Source: Simplicispira metamorpha
Lineage (GTDB): Bacteria > Pseudomonadota > Gammaproteobacteria > Burkholderiales > Burkholderiaceae_C
Length of the DNA stretch: 64,000 bases
Reading direction: 5' to 3'
Assembly (NCBI RefSeq): GCF_004341365.1
Contig: NZ_SLXH01000020.1
Location: 1 to 64,000 of the forward strand
In this document: positions 18,647 to 26,979 of the stretch, piece by piece
Layout: the number at the start of each line of letters is the position of its first letter
How positions within the stretch are numbered: the stretch's first letter is position 1
Made by a program: the position numbers and the translations under genes
The notes under the pieces: generated by a model
Database searches by the model: none
What the model saw: only the letters and a program-made list of their open reading frames with translations
Told to the model about the DNA's origin: nothing

Positions 18647-19462
18647 ATGAAAACCCCCTACTTCCCCGCGCACTACCGCCTGGGCGACAAACTGGGCTGG
18701 CTGCTGCTGCGCGCCTTCAGCATCGGTGTGCTGCTGTTCTTGCTGCTGCCCATCTTTGTCATCGTGCCGCTGTCGTTCTCCAGCGGCTCGTTTCTGGCCT
18801 ACCCGCTGCCGGGCTGGTCATTGCAGTGGTACCGCGAGCTGCTGGCTTCGCCCGAATGGGCCCGCGCCGCGCGCAACAGCTTCATCGTCGCGCCCCTGGC
18901 CACCGTGCTGGCCACCACGCTGGGCACGCTGGCGGCCATGGGGCTGGCGCGCACCCGCTTCATGGGCCGGGGCCTGGTCAGCGCCTTGCTGATTGCGCCC
19001 ATGGTGGTGCCCATCGTGGTCGTGGCCGTCAGCACCTACCTGTTTTTTGCGCGCATCGGCCTGTCGGAAACCTACTTGGGTCTGGTGCTGGTACACGCTG
19101 CGCTGGGTGCGCCGTTTGTGGTGACCACCGTGCTGGCCACGCTGCAAGGCTTCAACCACAACCTGGTCAAGGCCAGCCTGAGCCTGGGCGCCAGCCCGCT
19201 GCACACCTTCTTCAAGGTGACGCTGCCGGTGATTGCGCCGGGCGTGATTTCCGGGGCGCTGTTTGCGTTTGCCGCCTCGTTCGACGAGGTGGTGGTCACG
19301 CTGTTCCTGGCCGGGCCCGACCAGGTCACGCTGCCGCGCCAGATGTTCACCGGCATCCGCGAGAACATCTCGCCCGTCATCGCCGCCGTGGCCACGCTGC
19401 TGACGCTGTTCACCACGGCGCTGATGATGACGCTGGAATGGCTGCGCGGGCGGCGCAAGTGA
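18647..19462 (+). CDS. potC: Polyamine ABC transporter permease (PotC-like)
   Basis: A 271-residue inner-membrane permease with six predicted helices. The EAA loop reads FNHNLVKASLSLGASPLHTF, which docks on the PotA ATPase. A CGGAG-type ribosome site precedes the ATG by about 10 nt. The length is normal for PotC. It is the last gene of the importer operon. The following 194 bp hold a dispersed repeat and then the gabD start. Confidence 0.88.
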   Translation: MKTPYFPAHYRLGDKLGWLLLRAFSIGVLLFLLLPIFVIVPLSFSSGSFLAYPLPGWSLQWYRELLASPEWARAARNSFIVAPLATVLATTLGTLAAMGLARTRFMGRGLVSALLIAPMVVPIVVVAVSTYLFFARIGLSETYLGLVLVHAALGAPFVVTTVLATLQGFNHNLVKASLSLGASPLHTFFKVTLPVIAPGVISGALFAFAASFDEVVVTLFLAGPDQVTLPRQMFTGIRENISPVIAAVATLLTLFTTALMMTLEWLRGRRK

Positions 19463-19483
19463 GCGCCTGCGCTGTTTTTCACA

Positions 19484-19546
19484 CCAAATCAGCCTCCAGC
19501 CCTTTCACAGCAAGCGCTACCAGCTACGCTTTCAATAGCAAAAATT
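19484..19546 (-). repeat. Dispersed ~60 bp repeat, potC-gabD intergenic
   Basis: Reverse-oriented copy: AAATCAGCCTCCAGC, then CAAGCGCTACCAGCTACG, ending TCAATAGCAAAA. It is placed just after the potC stop. Confidence 0.8.
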
Positions 19547-19656
19547 ACCCTGAACCACCCTGCGCGCCTGTCACCAGAGCGAGCGCACCCGGGGCGGGTT
19601 TGGGGTAAGTTCCTGTTTTCTTCCACTGTGTTTTCTTCACACCCGTCGGAGCCTTC

Positions 19657-21153
19657 ATGCCTACCAGCCACACCGCCAGCCCCCTCGCCCAGCTTGCCGA
19701 CCCCAGCCTGCTCAAAACCGATGCCCTCATCAACGGCCAGTGGGTGCCGGGCAGCAGCCGCTTTGCTGTCCACGACCCGGCCACGGGCGCGCACCTGGCC
19801 GACGTGGCCAACCTGGGCCCGCAAGAAGCCGAGCAAGCCATTGCCGCCGCCAACGCCGCCTGGCCCGCCTGGCGCGCCAAAACCGCCAAAGAGCGCAGCA
19901 CCCTCCTGCGCAAGTGGTACGACCTGCTCATGCAGCACCAGGACGACCTGGCCCGCATCATGACCGCCGAGCAGGGCAAGCCCCTGGCCGAGGCCAAAGG
20001 CGAAGTGGCCTACGGCGCCAGCTTTGTCGAGTGGTTTGCCGAAGAGGCCAAGCGCGTCAACGGCGAGACACTGCCCCAGTTCGACAACAACCGGCGCCTG
20101 CTGGTGCTCAAACAGCCCATTGGCGTGTGCGCAGCCATCACGCCCTGGAACTTCCCGCTGGCCATGATCACGCGCAAAGTGGCACCCGCGCTGGCCGCAG
20201 GCTGCCCGGTGGTCATCAAACCGGCGGAACTCACACCGCTCACCGCCCTGGCCGCCATGGAGCTGGCCCAGCGCGCGGGCATTCCGGCGGGCGTGCTGAA
20301 CATGCTCTGCGCCGATGCCACCAACTCCATTGCCATCGGCAAGGTGCTGTGCGAAAGCAGCGTGGTGCGCCACATCAGCTTCACCGGCAGCACCGAGGTG
20401 GGCCGCATTCTGATGGCGCAGTCCGCCCCCACCGTGAAGAAAATGTCGCTGGAGCTGGGCGGCAACGCGCCCTTCATCGTGTTTGACGATGCCGACATCG
20501 ACAGCGCCGTCGAAGGCGCCTTTGCCAGCAAGTACCGCAACGCTGGCCAGACCTGCGTGTGTACCAACCGCTTTTACGTGCAGGAAGGCGTGTACGACGA
20601 ATTCGTGGCCAAGTTTGCCGCCCGGGTAGCAACCGCCAAGGTCGGCAACGGCTTTGAGGACGGCGTGAACCAAGGCCCGCTGATCGAAGAAGCCGCGCTG
20701 CAAAAGGTGCAGCGCCACGTTGATGACGCCATCGCCAAAGGCGGCCAGGTGCTGGTGGGCGGCAAACGCCTGAACGATCTGGGCAGCGGCCAGTTCTTTG
20801 AGCCCACCGTGATCGCCCACGCCAGCGCCGACATGCTCTGCGCCCGCGAAGAAACCTTCGGCCCGTTCGCGCCGGTGTTCAAGTTCGCCACCGAAAAAGA
20901 GGCGGTGGACGCGGCCAACGCCACCGAGTTCGGTCTGGCCAGCTACTTCTACAGCCGCGACGTGGGCCGCATCTTCCGCGTGGGCGAGGCGCTGGAGTAC
21001 GGCATGGTGGGCATCAACGTGGGCATTCTGGCCACCGAGCATGTGCCCTTTGGCGGCGTCAAGCAATCGGGCCTGGGCCGCGAGGGCTCGCACCACGGCA
21101 TGGACGACTACGTGGAGATCAAATACCTCTGTCTGGGCGACATCCAGAAGTGA
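19657..21153 (+). CDS. gabD: Succinate-semialdehyde dehydrogenase
   Basis: A 498-residue aldehyde dehydrogenase of the GabD group that oxidises succinate semialdehyde to succinate with NAD(P)+. The NAD-binding PWNFPLAMITRK, the Gly-rich FTGSTEVG, the general base in LELGGNAPF, and the catalytic cysteine in NAGQTCVCTNRFY are all present. The CVC pair is the redox-sensitive Cys-X-Cys known from SSADHs. The length matches E. coli GabD (482) plus a short N-terminal extension. It completes the GABA route begun by gabT, with the importer genes between the two. Confidence 0.92.
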   Translation: MPTSHTASPLAQLADPSLLKTDALINGQWVPGSSRFAVHDPATGAHLADVANLGPQEAEQAIAAANAAWPAWRAKTAKERSTLLRKWYDLLMQHQDDLARIMTAEQGKPLAEAKGEVAYGASFVEWFAEEAKRVNGETLPQFDNNRRLLVLKQPIGVCAAITPWNFPLAMITRKVAPALAAGCPVVIKPAELTPLTALAAMELAQRAGIPAGVLNMLCADATNSIAIGKVLCESSVVRHISFTGSTEVGRILMAQSAPTVKKMSLELGGNAPFIVFDDADIDSAVEGAFASKYRNAGQTCVCTNRFYVQEGVYDEFVAKFAARVATAKVGNGFEDGVNQGPLIEEAALQKVQRHVDDAIAKGGQVLVGGKRLNDLGSGQFFEPTVIAHASADMLCAREETFGPFAPVFKFATEKEAVDAANATEFGLASYFYSRDVGRIFRVGEALEYGMVGINVGILATEHVPFGGVKQSGLGREGSHHGMDDYVEIKYLCLGDIQK

Positions 21154-21172
21154 TGCCGTGCAACAGGCCCGC

Positions 21173-21236
21173 TGCAATTGCTCTTTTTTTGATAGCTGCA
21201 AGCGCTTATTGCACGGGCGTTTGAGGCATAAAACAC
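21173..21236 (+). repeat. Dispersed ~60 bp repeat, downstream of gabD
   Basis: Forward copy with CAATTGCTC, TTTTGATAGCTGCAAGCGC and GGCGTTTGAGGCATAAAA. It lies 20 bp after the gabD stop and before the tRNA-Gly promoter. Confidence 0.8.
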
Positions 21237-21291
21237 CTGTATTTTGATGGCCTGAGCGGGCTGGCGTAGCCAATGGCCTGCGGCAGCTGCC

Positions 21292-21297
21292 TATAAT
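21292..21297 (+). promoter_or_regulatory. -10 element of tRNA-Gly
   Basis: A perfect TATAAT ends 10 bp before the mature tRNA 5' end. The -35 position (GCCAAT area) is poor. Confidence 0.5.
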
Positions 21298-21307
21298 CAG
21301 CGCCTTC

Positions 21308-21381
21308 GCGGGTGTCGTTCAATGGTAGGACTCTTGCTTCCCAAGCAAATAACGTGGGTTCGATTCCCATCACCCGCTCCA
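21308..21381 (+). tRNA. tRNA-Gly(CCC)
   Basis: 74 nt with encoded CCA. The acceptor GCGGGTG pairs with CACCCGC, the T arm carries GGTTCGATTCC, and the anticodon loop is TTCCCAA, giving anticodon CCC for GGG codons. It closely resembles E. coli tRNA-Gly(CCC). Confidence 0.96.
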
Positions 21382-21412
21382 GTCCAGTATTCCAGGCCGT
21401 ACCAGGCCACCG

Positions 21413-21447
21413 CAAGCCCCCTCCTTCATCGGTAGCGGGGCTTTTTT
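21413..21447 (+). terminator. Intrinsic terminator after tRNA-Gly
   Basis: Stem AAGCCCC / GGGGCTT (21414-21420 with 21437-21443) followed by a T run to 21447. Confidence 0.75.
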
Positions 21448-21462
21448 CTTTGGCTTTGTTGT

Positions 21463-22673
21463 GTGTCATCCCCTGTGAGCGTCAACATGGTTGCATCCCT
21501 TCTTGTCGGCATGCTGTGCGCACACCTGCTGTGCTTTGCAGTGATGTTTTTGCTCATCAGCAAGCGTTTGCACGGCAACACCATGGGCATGGATTTTTTC
21601 GCCCTGGGCAACCTGCTGCTGGGCTTGGCCTATGTGCTGCAACTGCTGGAAGGCGGCCCCGCCTGGAGTGTGATGAGCGTGGTCAACCACACCCTCACAC
21701 TGGCAGCACCCATCGCCTATGGGCTCGGTGCCATGCGTTTTTTTGGGTACCAGGCGCCCTTGTGGCGTCCGTTGGTCGCTTTTGCCATCGCCTACGCCGC
21801 TGCGCAGTGCCTGGTGCAGTGGGGTTGGGGGCCGGTGGCCCGCTACGCCATGCTCGCAGGAATGTCGGCACTGCTGTTTTTTGGCATGGTGATCGCTGTG
21901 GTCTATGGCGTGCGCACATTTGCCAAAGATTTGTACGGAGAGATGGTTTTTTTGCGCTGCTGATCGGCGGCATTGGCGTGCTCAACGCGATCAAGTTCGT
22001 GAAGATTGTGGATGGTGGCCTGCCAGCGCTGCACATGGACAGCCAGTTTCAGATGGTGTTCTACATCTACATGTCATCCCTGGCCACCGTGCTGCCGCCC
22101 GCCATCGTCTGGCTGGTGCTGCGCCGCCTGACCGATGACCTGCGCAGCATGGCAGCGCGCGATCCGCTGACGCAGTTGCTCAATCGCCGGGGGCTGTCAG
22201 AGGCGCTGCAGCAGCATTTCCACTCCCGCCATGCCACACCGGCGTACTTGCTGCTGGTGGACATCGATCATTTCAAGCGCATCAACGATACCTATGGCCA
22301 CCACGCTGGAGATGCCGTGCTGTGCCAGGTCGCAAAGGTGTTGCGCGCTACGGTGCGCCGGGGCGACTTGGCAGGCCGCATTGGCGGAGAAGAGTTTGTC
22401 GCCATCTGCCTGGACACCGACGGTGTGGGCGCCGCGCACCTGGCGGAGCGCTTGCGATCGGTCATCGAAAGTCAAGCCATCCACGTTGCTGGTAGCGACC
22501 ATCTGCTGCACTGCACGGCCACGATCGGGGTGTCACACCACTTCGCCAGCCCGCATGCCTGGGAGGGCGCCATGCGCGAAGCCGACGCGGCCCTGTACCG
22601 TGGCAAAGCCGCTGGACGCAACCGGGTCGAGTGGGCAGAGGGCTTTCACGGCCACGCTGGCGCCCCCGGATGA
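21463..22673 (+). pseudogene. Membrane diguanylate cyclase split by a frameshift at a T7 run
   Basis: Two frames together make one protein. Frame 1 (21463-21963; GTG at 21463 or ATG at 21487) codes for about 160 residues with six or seven hydrophobic helices and ends GEMVFLRC-stop. The downstream frame resumes with FFALLIGGIGVLNAI, one more helix, and a complete GGDEF domain starting DPLTQLLNRRGL, with active loop GGEEF and an RRGD I-site five residues before it. The frames meet at seven T (21947-21953); eight T would give GEMVFFALLIGG without interruption. It could be a true null, an assembly error at the homopolymer, or a slippage-rescued gene. If expressed, the product is a membrane-sensing cyclase. 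Confidence 0.8.
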
Positions 22674-22824
22674 CACGGTGCGCCGTGGCACGTTCTCGAA
22701 TGCAACCGCGCTACCGCAAAAAAGATTCGCAAATTGTCTTTATTGTCAGCACGTGTTTCACCCGCTTGCGGCGAAGTGCAAGGCACCTCCACAATGAATC
22801 CGTTGTCTTTTAACGGAGGCTTTC

Positions 22825-23043
22825 ATGACGCTGCAGTTGCTTCGGGATCTTTCTCGCTCCACCCTGCCCCTGACCGTGAATGACAGGGACGCCATCGACC
22901 AATTACGGCTGCTGCGCGCTGCCGGGTTGGTGGCTGTGTTTCTCTCTTCACCCCACTCGCCCACGCCCTTTGCCCGGGTGCTGGTGGTCACGCCAGAGGG
23001 TCGGCGGGCACTGTCTTCGTCAGACCAGATGGCTATTGTGTAG
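22825..23043 (+). CDS. Small conserved-looking hypothetical protein (72 aa)
   Basis: Not recognised. The ATG has AACGGAGG 7 nt upstream, one of the best ribosome sites in the window, and third-position G+C use is normal for the genome, so it is probably real. The product is soluble, mostly helical at the N terminus (NDRDAIDQLRLLRAAGLVAV), with a short strand-like ARVLVVTPEGRRAL ending. The helix-turn-then-VTPEGR pattern is reminiscent of the small winged-helix tail of some regulators, but this is only an impression. It stands alone between the broken GGDEF gene and a repeat. Confidence 0.6.
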   Translation: MTLQLLRDLSRSTLPLTVNDRDAIDQLRLLRAAGLVAVFLSSPHSPTPFARVLVVTPEGRRALSSSDQMAIV

Positions 23044-23096
23044 CTGGAAAAAAGCAGTTTGGGTGCGTGGTTGCCCCCCTGTGCAGGGGCTTCATT

Positions 23097-23162
23097 TTTC
23101 AGGTCAAATCAGGCTCCAGCGCTTTTGCTACAAGCGCCAGCAGCTCTCTTTTCAATAGCACA
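23097..23162 (-). repeat. Dispersed ~60 bp repeat, convergent intergenic
   Basis: Reverse-oriented copy: CAGGTCAAATCAGGCTCCAGC, CAAGCGCCAGCAGCTC, TTTTCAATAGCA. It lies between the small hypothetical gene and the end of the pseudouridine synthase gene. Confidence 0.8.
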
Positions 23163-23181
23163 AAAACTGCCAATCACACCC

Positions 23182-24099
23182 TCAAGGCAGCGCCAGCAGG
23201 CTGCGCTGGCTTTGCCATTGCAGCGCCTTGCCGCTCAGGGGGTCGGTAAAGGCCAGTGTTTGGGCCAGCAGTTGCAGTGGCCTTGAGAAGTCGCCTTCCG
23301 GCGCATCGTTGACCTCGGGGTAGAGCGCATCGTGGCGCAGCGGCAGGCCCAGCGCCGCCATATGCACACGCAGTTGGTGGCGCTTGCCGGTGACGGGACT
23401 GAGACGGTAGCGCGCCCAGCCACCGGCCACCTCCAGCACCTCCATGCGGGTGCAGGTGTTGGGCTCGCCGGGCACCTCGTGCATGCGGAAAAACTGCGGG
23501 CTCTCGTCCAGGCGGCTGCAGTGCTCGCGCGGGAAGGCCAGTTCCTGGCGCCAGGGCGCCACAGCCTCGTAGTGCTTGGTGATGGTGCGGTCACGGAACA
23601 GCGCCTGGTAGCGCCCGCGCGTAGCGCGCTGCACTGAAAAAAGCACCAGCCCGGCGGTATCGCGGTCAATGCGGTGCAGGGGCGATAGCTCTGGCAGCCC
23701 CAGGCGTTTTTTGAGGCGCACCAGCAGCGTCTGCTGTAAATACCGCCCCGAGGGGGTGACGGGCAAAAAATGCGGCTTGTCGGCCACCAGCAGGTGCTCG
23801 TCCTGGTAGAGCACCACTTCATCGAACGGAATCACCGGCTCGGCGGGCAGGTGGCGGTAGTAATACAGGCGCAGGCCGCGCTCAAAAGGCCGCTGGGCAG
23901 TGACGCGCACGCCATGCTCATCGACCACATCGCCCGCCTCGATGCGGCGCAGCCATTCGGCACGGTCCACGGCAGGCAAATGCTGCGCCAAAAAATCCAG
24001 CATGCTGCCCTGCCCCGCAACGGGCAGCGCCACGCAGCTGGGGCCTACGCCATCGCGCAGGGGCAGGGGCAGAACGTGGGGGTCTCGGGGGTGGTGCAT
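23182..24099 (-). CDS. RluA-family pseudouridine synthase
   Basis: A 305-residue RNA pseudouridine synthase. The catalytic motif HRIDRDTAGLVLFSV contains the conserved aspartate; KHYEAV and KRHQLRVHMAALGLPL are also family motifs. The N-terminal part is S4-like (LPAVDRAEWLRRIEAGDVV). The closest group is the one often annotated as RluA/YmfC-like or simply pseudouridylate synthase in Comamonadaceae; the RNA target cannot be assigned from the sequence. The start at 24099 is the first plausible Met; no strong ribosome site is seen. Confidence 0.85.
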   Translation of the reverse strand: MHHPRDPHVLPLPLRDGVGPSCVALPVAGQGSMLDFLAQHLPAVDRAEWLRRIEAGDVVDEHGVRVTAQRPFERGLRLYYYRHLPAEPVIPFDEVVLYQDEHLLVADKPHFLPVTPSGRYLQQTLLVRLKKRLGLPELSPLHRIDRDTAGLVLFSVQRATRGRYQALFRDRTITKHYEAVAPWRQELAFPREHCSRLDESPQFFRMHEVPGEPNTCTRMEVLEVAGGWARYRLSPVTGKRHQLRVHMAALGLPLRHDALYPEVNDAPEGDFSRPLQLLAQTLAFTDPLSGKALQWQSQRSLLALP

Positions 24100-24218
24100 G
24101 GCGGTGGCGCGCCACTATACATTCGGCAATGCTGGTACAAAATGCACTGGCACCCCAACCCCCACAGGCTTACGCTGGCCCAACGCCGGTTTCTTTGATG
24201 GCAACGCTGTAAAAAACC

Positions 24219-26909
24219 ATGGACATTCATTACCTCACCCCCCTTTTTTCGCCCGAATCCATTGTTGTCTTCGCAGGCCAGGCGGATGAGCCGTCCACAC
24301 AAACCTTGCTGGGCGGCGTATTGCACGAGTTTTTGCGCGCCCAGACTTACAGCGGCACATTGCAGTTTTTGGACACACAGGCCAGCGGCACGCTGGCAGA
24401 CCTGGCGCAGGTCAAGGCCGATCTGGCCATCATTGCCCTGCCGCCCAAAGAAGTGGCCGCCACACTGGAGCTGGCAGCCCGCATGCACTGCCGCGCCGCC
24501 CTGGTGCTGTCCAGCGGCACCAGTGCCGACGATGCCGCCGAGCTGAAAAAAATCGCCCAGCGCGAGGGCATCCACCTGCTGGGCCCCAACTGCCTGGGCC
24601 TGCAACGCCCGCAACTGCAACTCAACGCCAGTGCGGCGGGCCCGCTGGCGCAGTCGGGGCCGCTGGCGCTGGTGTCGCAGTCGGGCGCGCTGACCTCGTC
24701 GATTCTGGATTGGGCCCGGGGCAATGGCGTGGGCTTTTCTTCGGTGGTGTCGCTGGGGCCCAATACGGCGGTGGACATTGCCCAGGTGCTGGATTTTCTG
24801 GCCCACGACCGGCACACCCAGAGCATCGTGGTGTACCTGGAGGGCATCAGCAACGCGCGCAGCTTCATGAGCGCGCTGCGCTCGGCGGCCAACACCAAGC
24901 CGGTGGTGGTGCTCAAGGCCGGGCGCAAGCCAGCGGGCAACGAAGCGGCGCAAACCCACAGCGGCACCATCGTCGGCAGCGACGATGTGTTTGACGCAGC
25001 CCTGCGCCGGGCGGGCGCGGTGCGGGTGCGCTCGTTTGTGGAGCTGTTCTCGGCGGTCAAATGCCTGGCATCGCGCTACCGGCCCGTGGGGCGGCGCCTG
25101 GCCATCATTGCCAATGGCGGTGGCCCCGGCGTGCTGGCGGCCGACTGGGTCAATGAAATTGCACTGGAACTGGGCAAGCTCTCAGCGGCCTCCGTCAGCG
25201 CGCTGCAACCGCTGTTGCCACCGCACGCCTCGCTGACCGACCTGATCGACCTGTCCGAATCCGCAGGCCCCGAGCACTACAAAGCCGCCATTGAGGCCGC
25301 CGACAAAGACCGCCAGATCGACGGTGTGCTGGCCATTTTCTCGCCGCGCCCCGGCACCGATGCCCAGGGCATTGCGCAGGCGCTGGCCGATGCCAAGCCG
25401 CGCATGGGCAAGCCGCTGCTGACCTGCTGGATGGGCGATGCCTCGGTCATGGCGGCGCGGGGGGTGCTCAAAATGGCAACGATTCCCAGCTTTCGCACAC
25501 CCGAGGCCGCGGTGGGCGCTTTTGGCAACATCGCCTCGTTCTACCAAAACCAGCAACTGCTGCAACAAACGCCGCCACCGTTGTCCACGCTGGCCAAGCC
25601 CGATATCGAAGGCGCACGCCTGGTCATTGAAAGCGCACTGGCCGAACGGCGCAAAGTGCTGACCGAGATGGAGTCCAAAACGCTGCTGGCAGCGTTTCAC
25701 ATCCCTGTGACCAAGACCATCCTGGCGCGCAGTGCCCACGAGGCCATGATGATCGCCACCCAGTTGGGCTTTCCGGTAGCGCTCAAGATCGACTCGCCCG
25801 ACATCTCGCACAAGTCCGACGTGGGCGGCGTGGCCCTGAACGTGATGAGCGGTGCAGCCGCGCGCGACACCTACACCGACATGGTGCAGCGCGTGACCCG
25901 GCTGCAGCCCAACGCCCGCATCAACGGGGTGACGGTGCAAATCATGGCCCCGGCGCGGCGCGGGCGCGAAATCTGCATCGGCCTGGTGGCCGACGACCCG
26001 TTCGGCCCGGTCATCTCTTTTGGCGCGGGCGGCACCATGATCGAGCTGATCGACGACAAGGCCATGGAGCTGCCACCGCTGAACCAGTTTCTGGCCCGCC
26101 GCCTGATCGAGCGCTCGCGCGTGTCCGAAACGCTGGGCGCCTGGCGCGGCGCCAGTGCAGCCAATATCGAAGCCCTGGAGCAGGTACTGCTGCGAGTTTC
26201 GGAAATGGCCTGCGAGCTGCCCCAACTGCGCGAAATGGACATCAACCCCATCATCGTGGACGAACACGGTGCCGTGGCCGTGGATGCACGCATCGCCATC
26301 GACCAGGCCCCGCAAACCACCATCGGCAGCGCCAACCATTACGGGCATTTGTCCATCCTGCCCTACCCCGCACGCCATGAGCAGGTGTGGCCGCTGCGCG
26401 GGGGCGGTGAATACACGGTGCGCCCCATCCATCCGGGCGATGCGCAGATGCTGCAAACGCTGGTGCAGCAGCTGTCGCCGCAAAGCCGCTACTACCGCTT
26501 TGTTTCTTCCATGGCAGAGCTGCCGCCCAGCATGCTGGCGCGCTTCACGCTGATCGACTACGACCGTGAAATGGCACTGGTGGCCATCCACAAGCAACGC
26601 ACGGCAGGCGCCGACGGCCATATCGTGGAGACCGAGCGCATGGTGGGCGTCTCGCGCTACGTGACCAACCCCGACCGCTCCAGCTGTGAATTTGCCCTTG
26701 TCGTGGCCGACGATTTCAATGGCAAGGGCCTGGGATCGCGGCTGATGCTCAGCATCATGGACGTGGCCCGCGAGAAAGGCTTGAGCGAAATCGACGGCCT
26801 GGTGCTGGCCAACAACCCGGGCATGCTCAAACTCATGCGCAGCCTGGGCTTTTCCATCAAAGCCTACGCGGAAGACCCGGACTTCAAGTTCGTGACGCAC
26901 AAGCTCTGA
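24219..26909 (+). CDS. PatZ-like bifunctional acyl-CoA ligase / GNAT acetyltransferase
   Basis: An 896-residue protein with the domain order of protein lysine acetyltransferase Pat/PatZ. It has a CoA-binding domain (about 8-130), succinyl-CoA-ligase-like flavodoxin domains (about 145-470), an ATP-grasp domain (about 485-705) and a C-terminal GNAT domain (about 735-890, with VVADDFNGKGLGSRLM for acetyl-CoA). PatZ enzymes acetylate and switch off acetyl-CoA synthetase. In the ligase-like part the segment AQTHSGTIVGSDDVFDAA keeps a histidine near residue 246, the position of the phospho-histidine in true ADP-forming acyl-CoA synthetases; as I recall, the enterobacterial Pat lacks it. Residual ligase activity is therefore possible. 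Confidence 0.85.
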   Translation: MDIHYLTPLFSPESIVVFAGQADEPSTQTLLGGVLHEFLRAQTYSGTLQFLDTQASGTLADLAQVKADLAIIALPPKEVAATLELAARMHCRAALVLSSGTSADDAAELKKIAQREGIHLLGPNCLGLQRPQLQLNASAAGPLAQSGPLALVSQSGALTSSILDWARGNGVGFSSVVSLGPNTAVDIAQVLDFLAHDRHTQSIVVYLEGISNARSFMSALRSAANTKPVVVLKAGRKPAGNEAAQTHSGTIVGSDDVFDAALRRAGAVRVRSFVELFSAVKCLASRYRPVGRRLAIIANGGGPGVLAADWVNEIALELGKLSAASVSALQPLLPPHASLTDLIDLSESAGPEHYKAAIEAADKDRQIDGVLAIFSPRPGTDAQGIAQALADAKPRMGKPLLTCWMGDASVMAARGVLKMATIPSFRTPEAAVGAFGNIASFYQNQQLLQQTPPPLSTLAKPDIEGARLVIESALAERRKVLTEMESKTLLAAFHIPVTKTILARSAHEAMMIATQLGFPVALKIDSPDISHKSDVGGVALNVMSGAAARDTYTDMVQRVTRLQPNARINGVTVQIMAPARRGREICIGLVADDPFGPVISFGAGGTMIELIDDKAMELPPLNQFLARRLIERSRVSETLGAWRGASAANIEALEQVLLRVSEMACELPQLREMDINPIIVDEHGAVAVDARIAIDQAPQTTIGSANHYGHLSILPYPARHEQVWPLRGGGEYTVRPIHPGDAQMLQTLVQQLSPQSRYYRFVSSMAELPPSMLARFTLIDYDREMALVAIHKQRTAGADGHIVETERMVGVSRYVTNPDRSSCEFALVVADDFNGKGLGSRLMLSIMDVAREKGLSEIDGLVLANNPGMLKLMRSLGFSIKAYAEDPDFKFVTHKL

Positions 26910-26979
26910 CGCTGCACGCCCCCAGGCACAACGGGCCACCGCACGGCCTGGGGCACGCCCCAACCACCACTGGTACGCC

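Noticed and set aside
21241-21307. Full sigma-70 promoter for tRNA-Gly.
   Set aside because: Only the -10 TATAAT is convincing; the -35 position has no good match.
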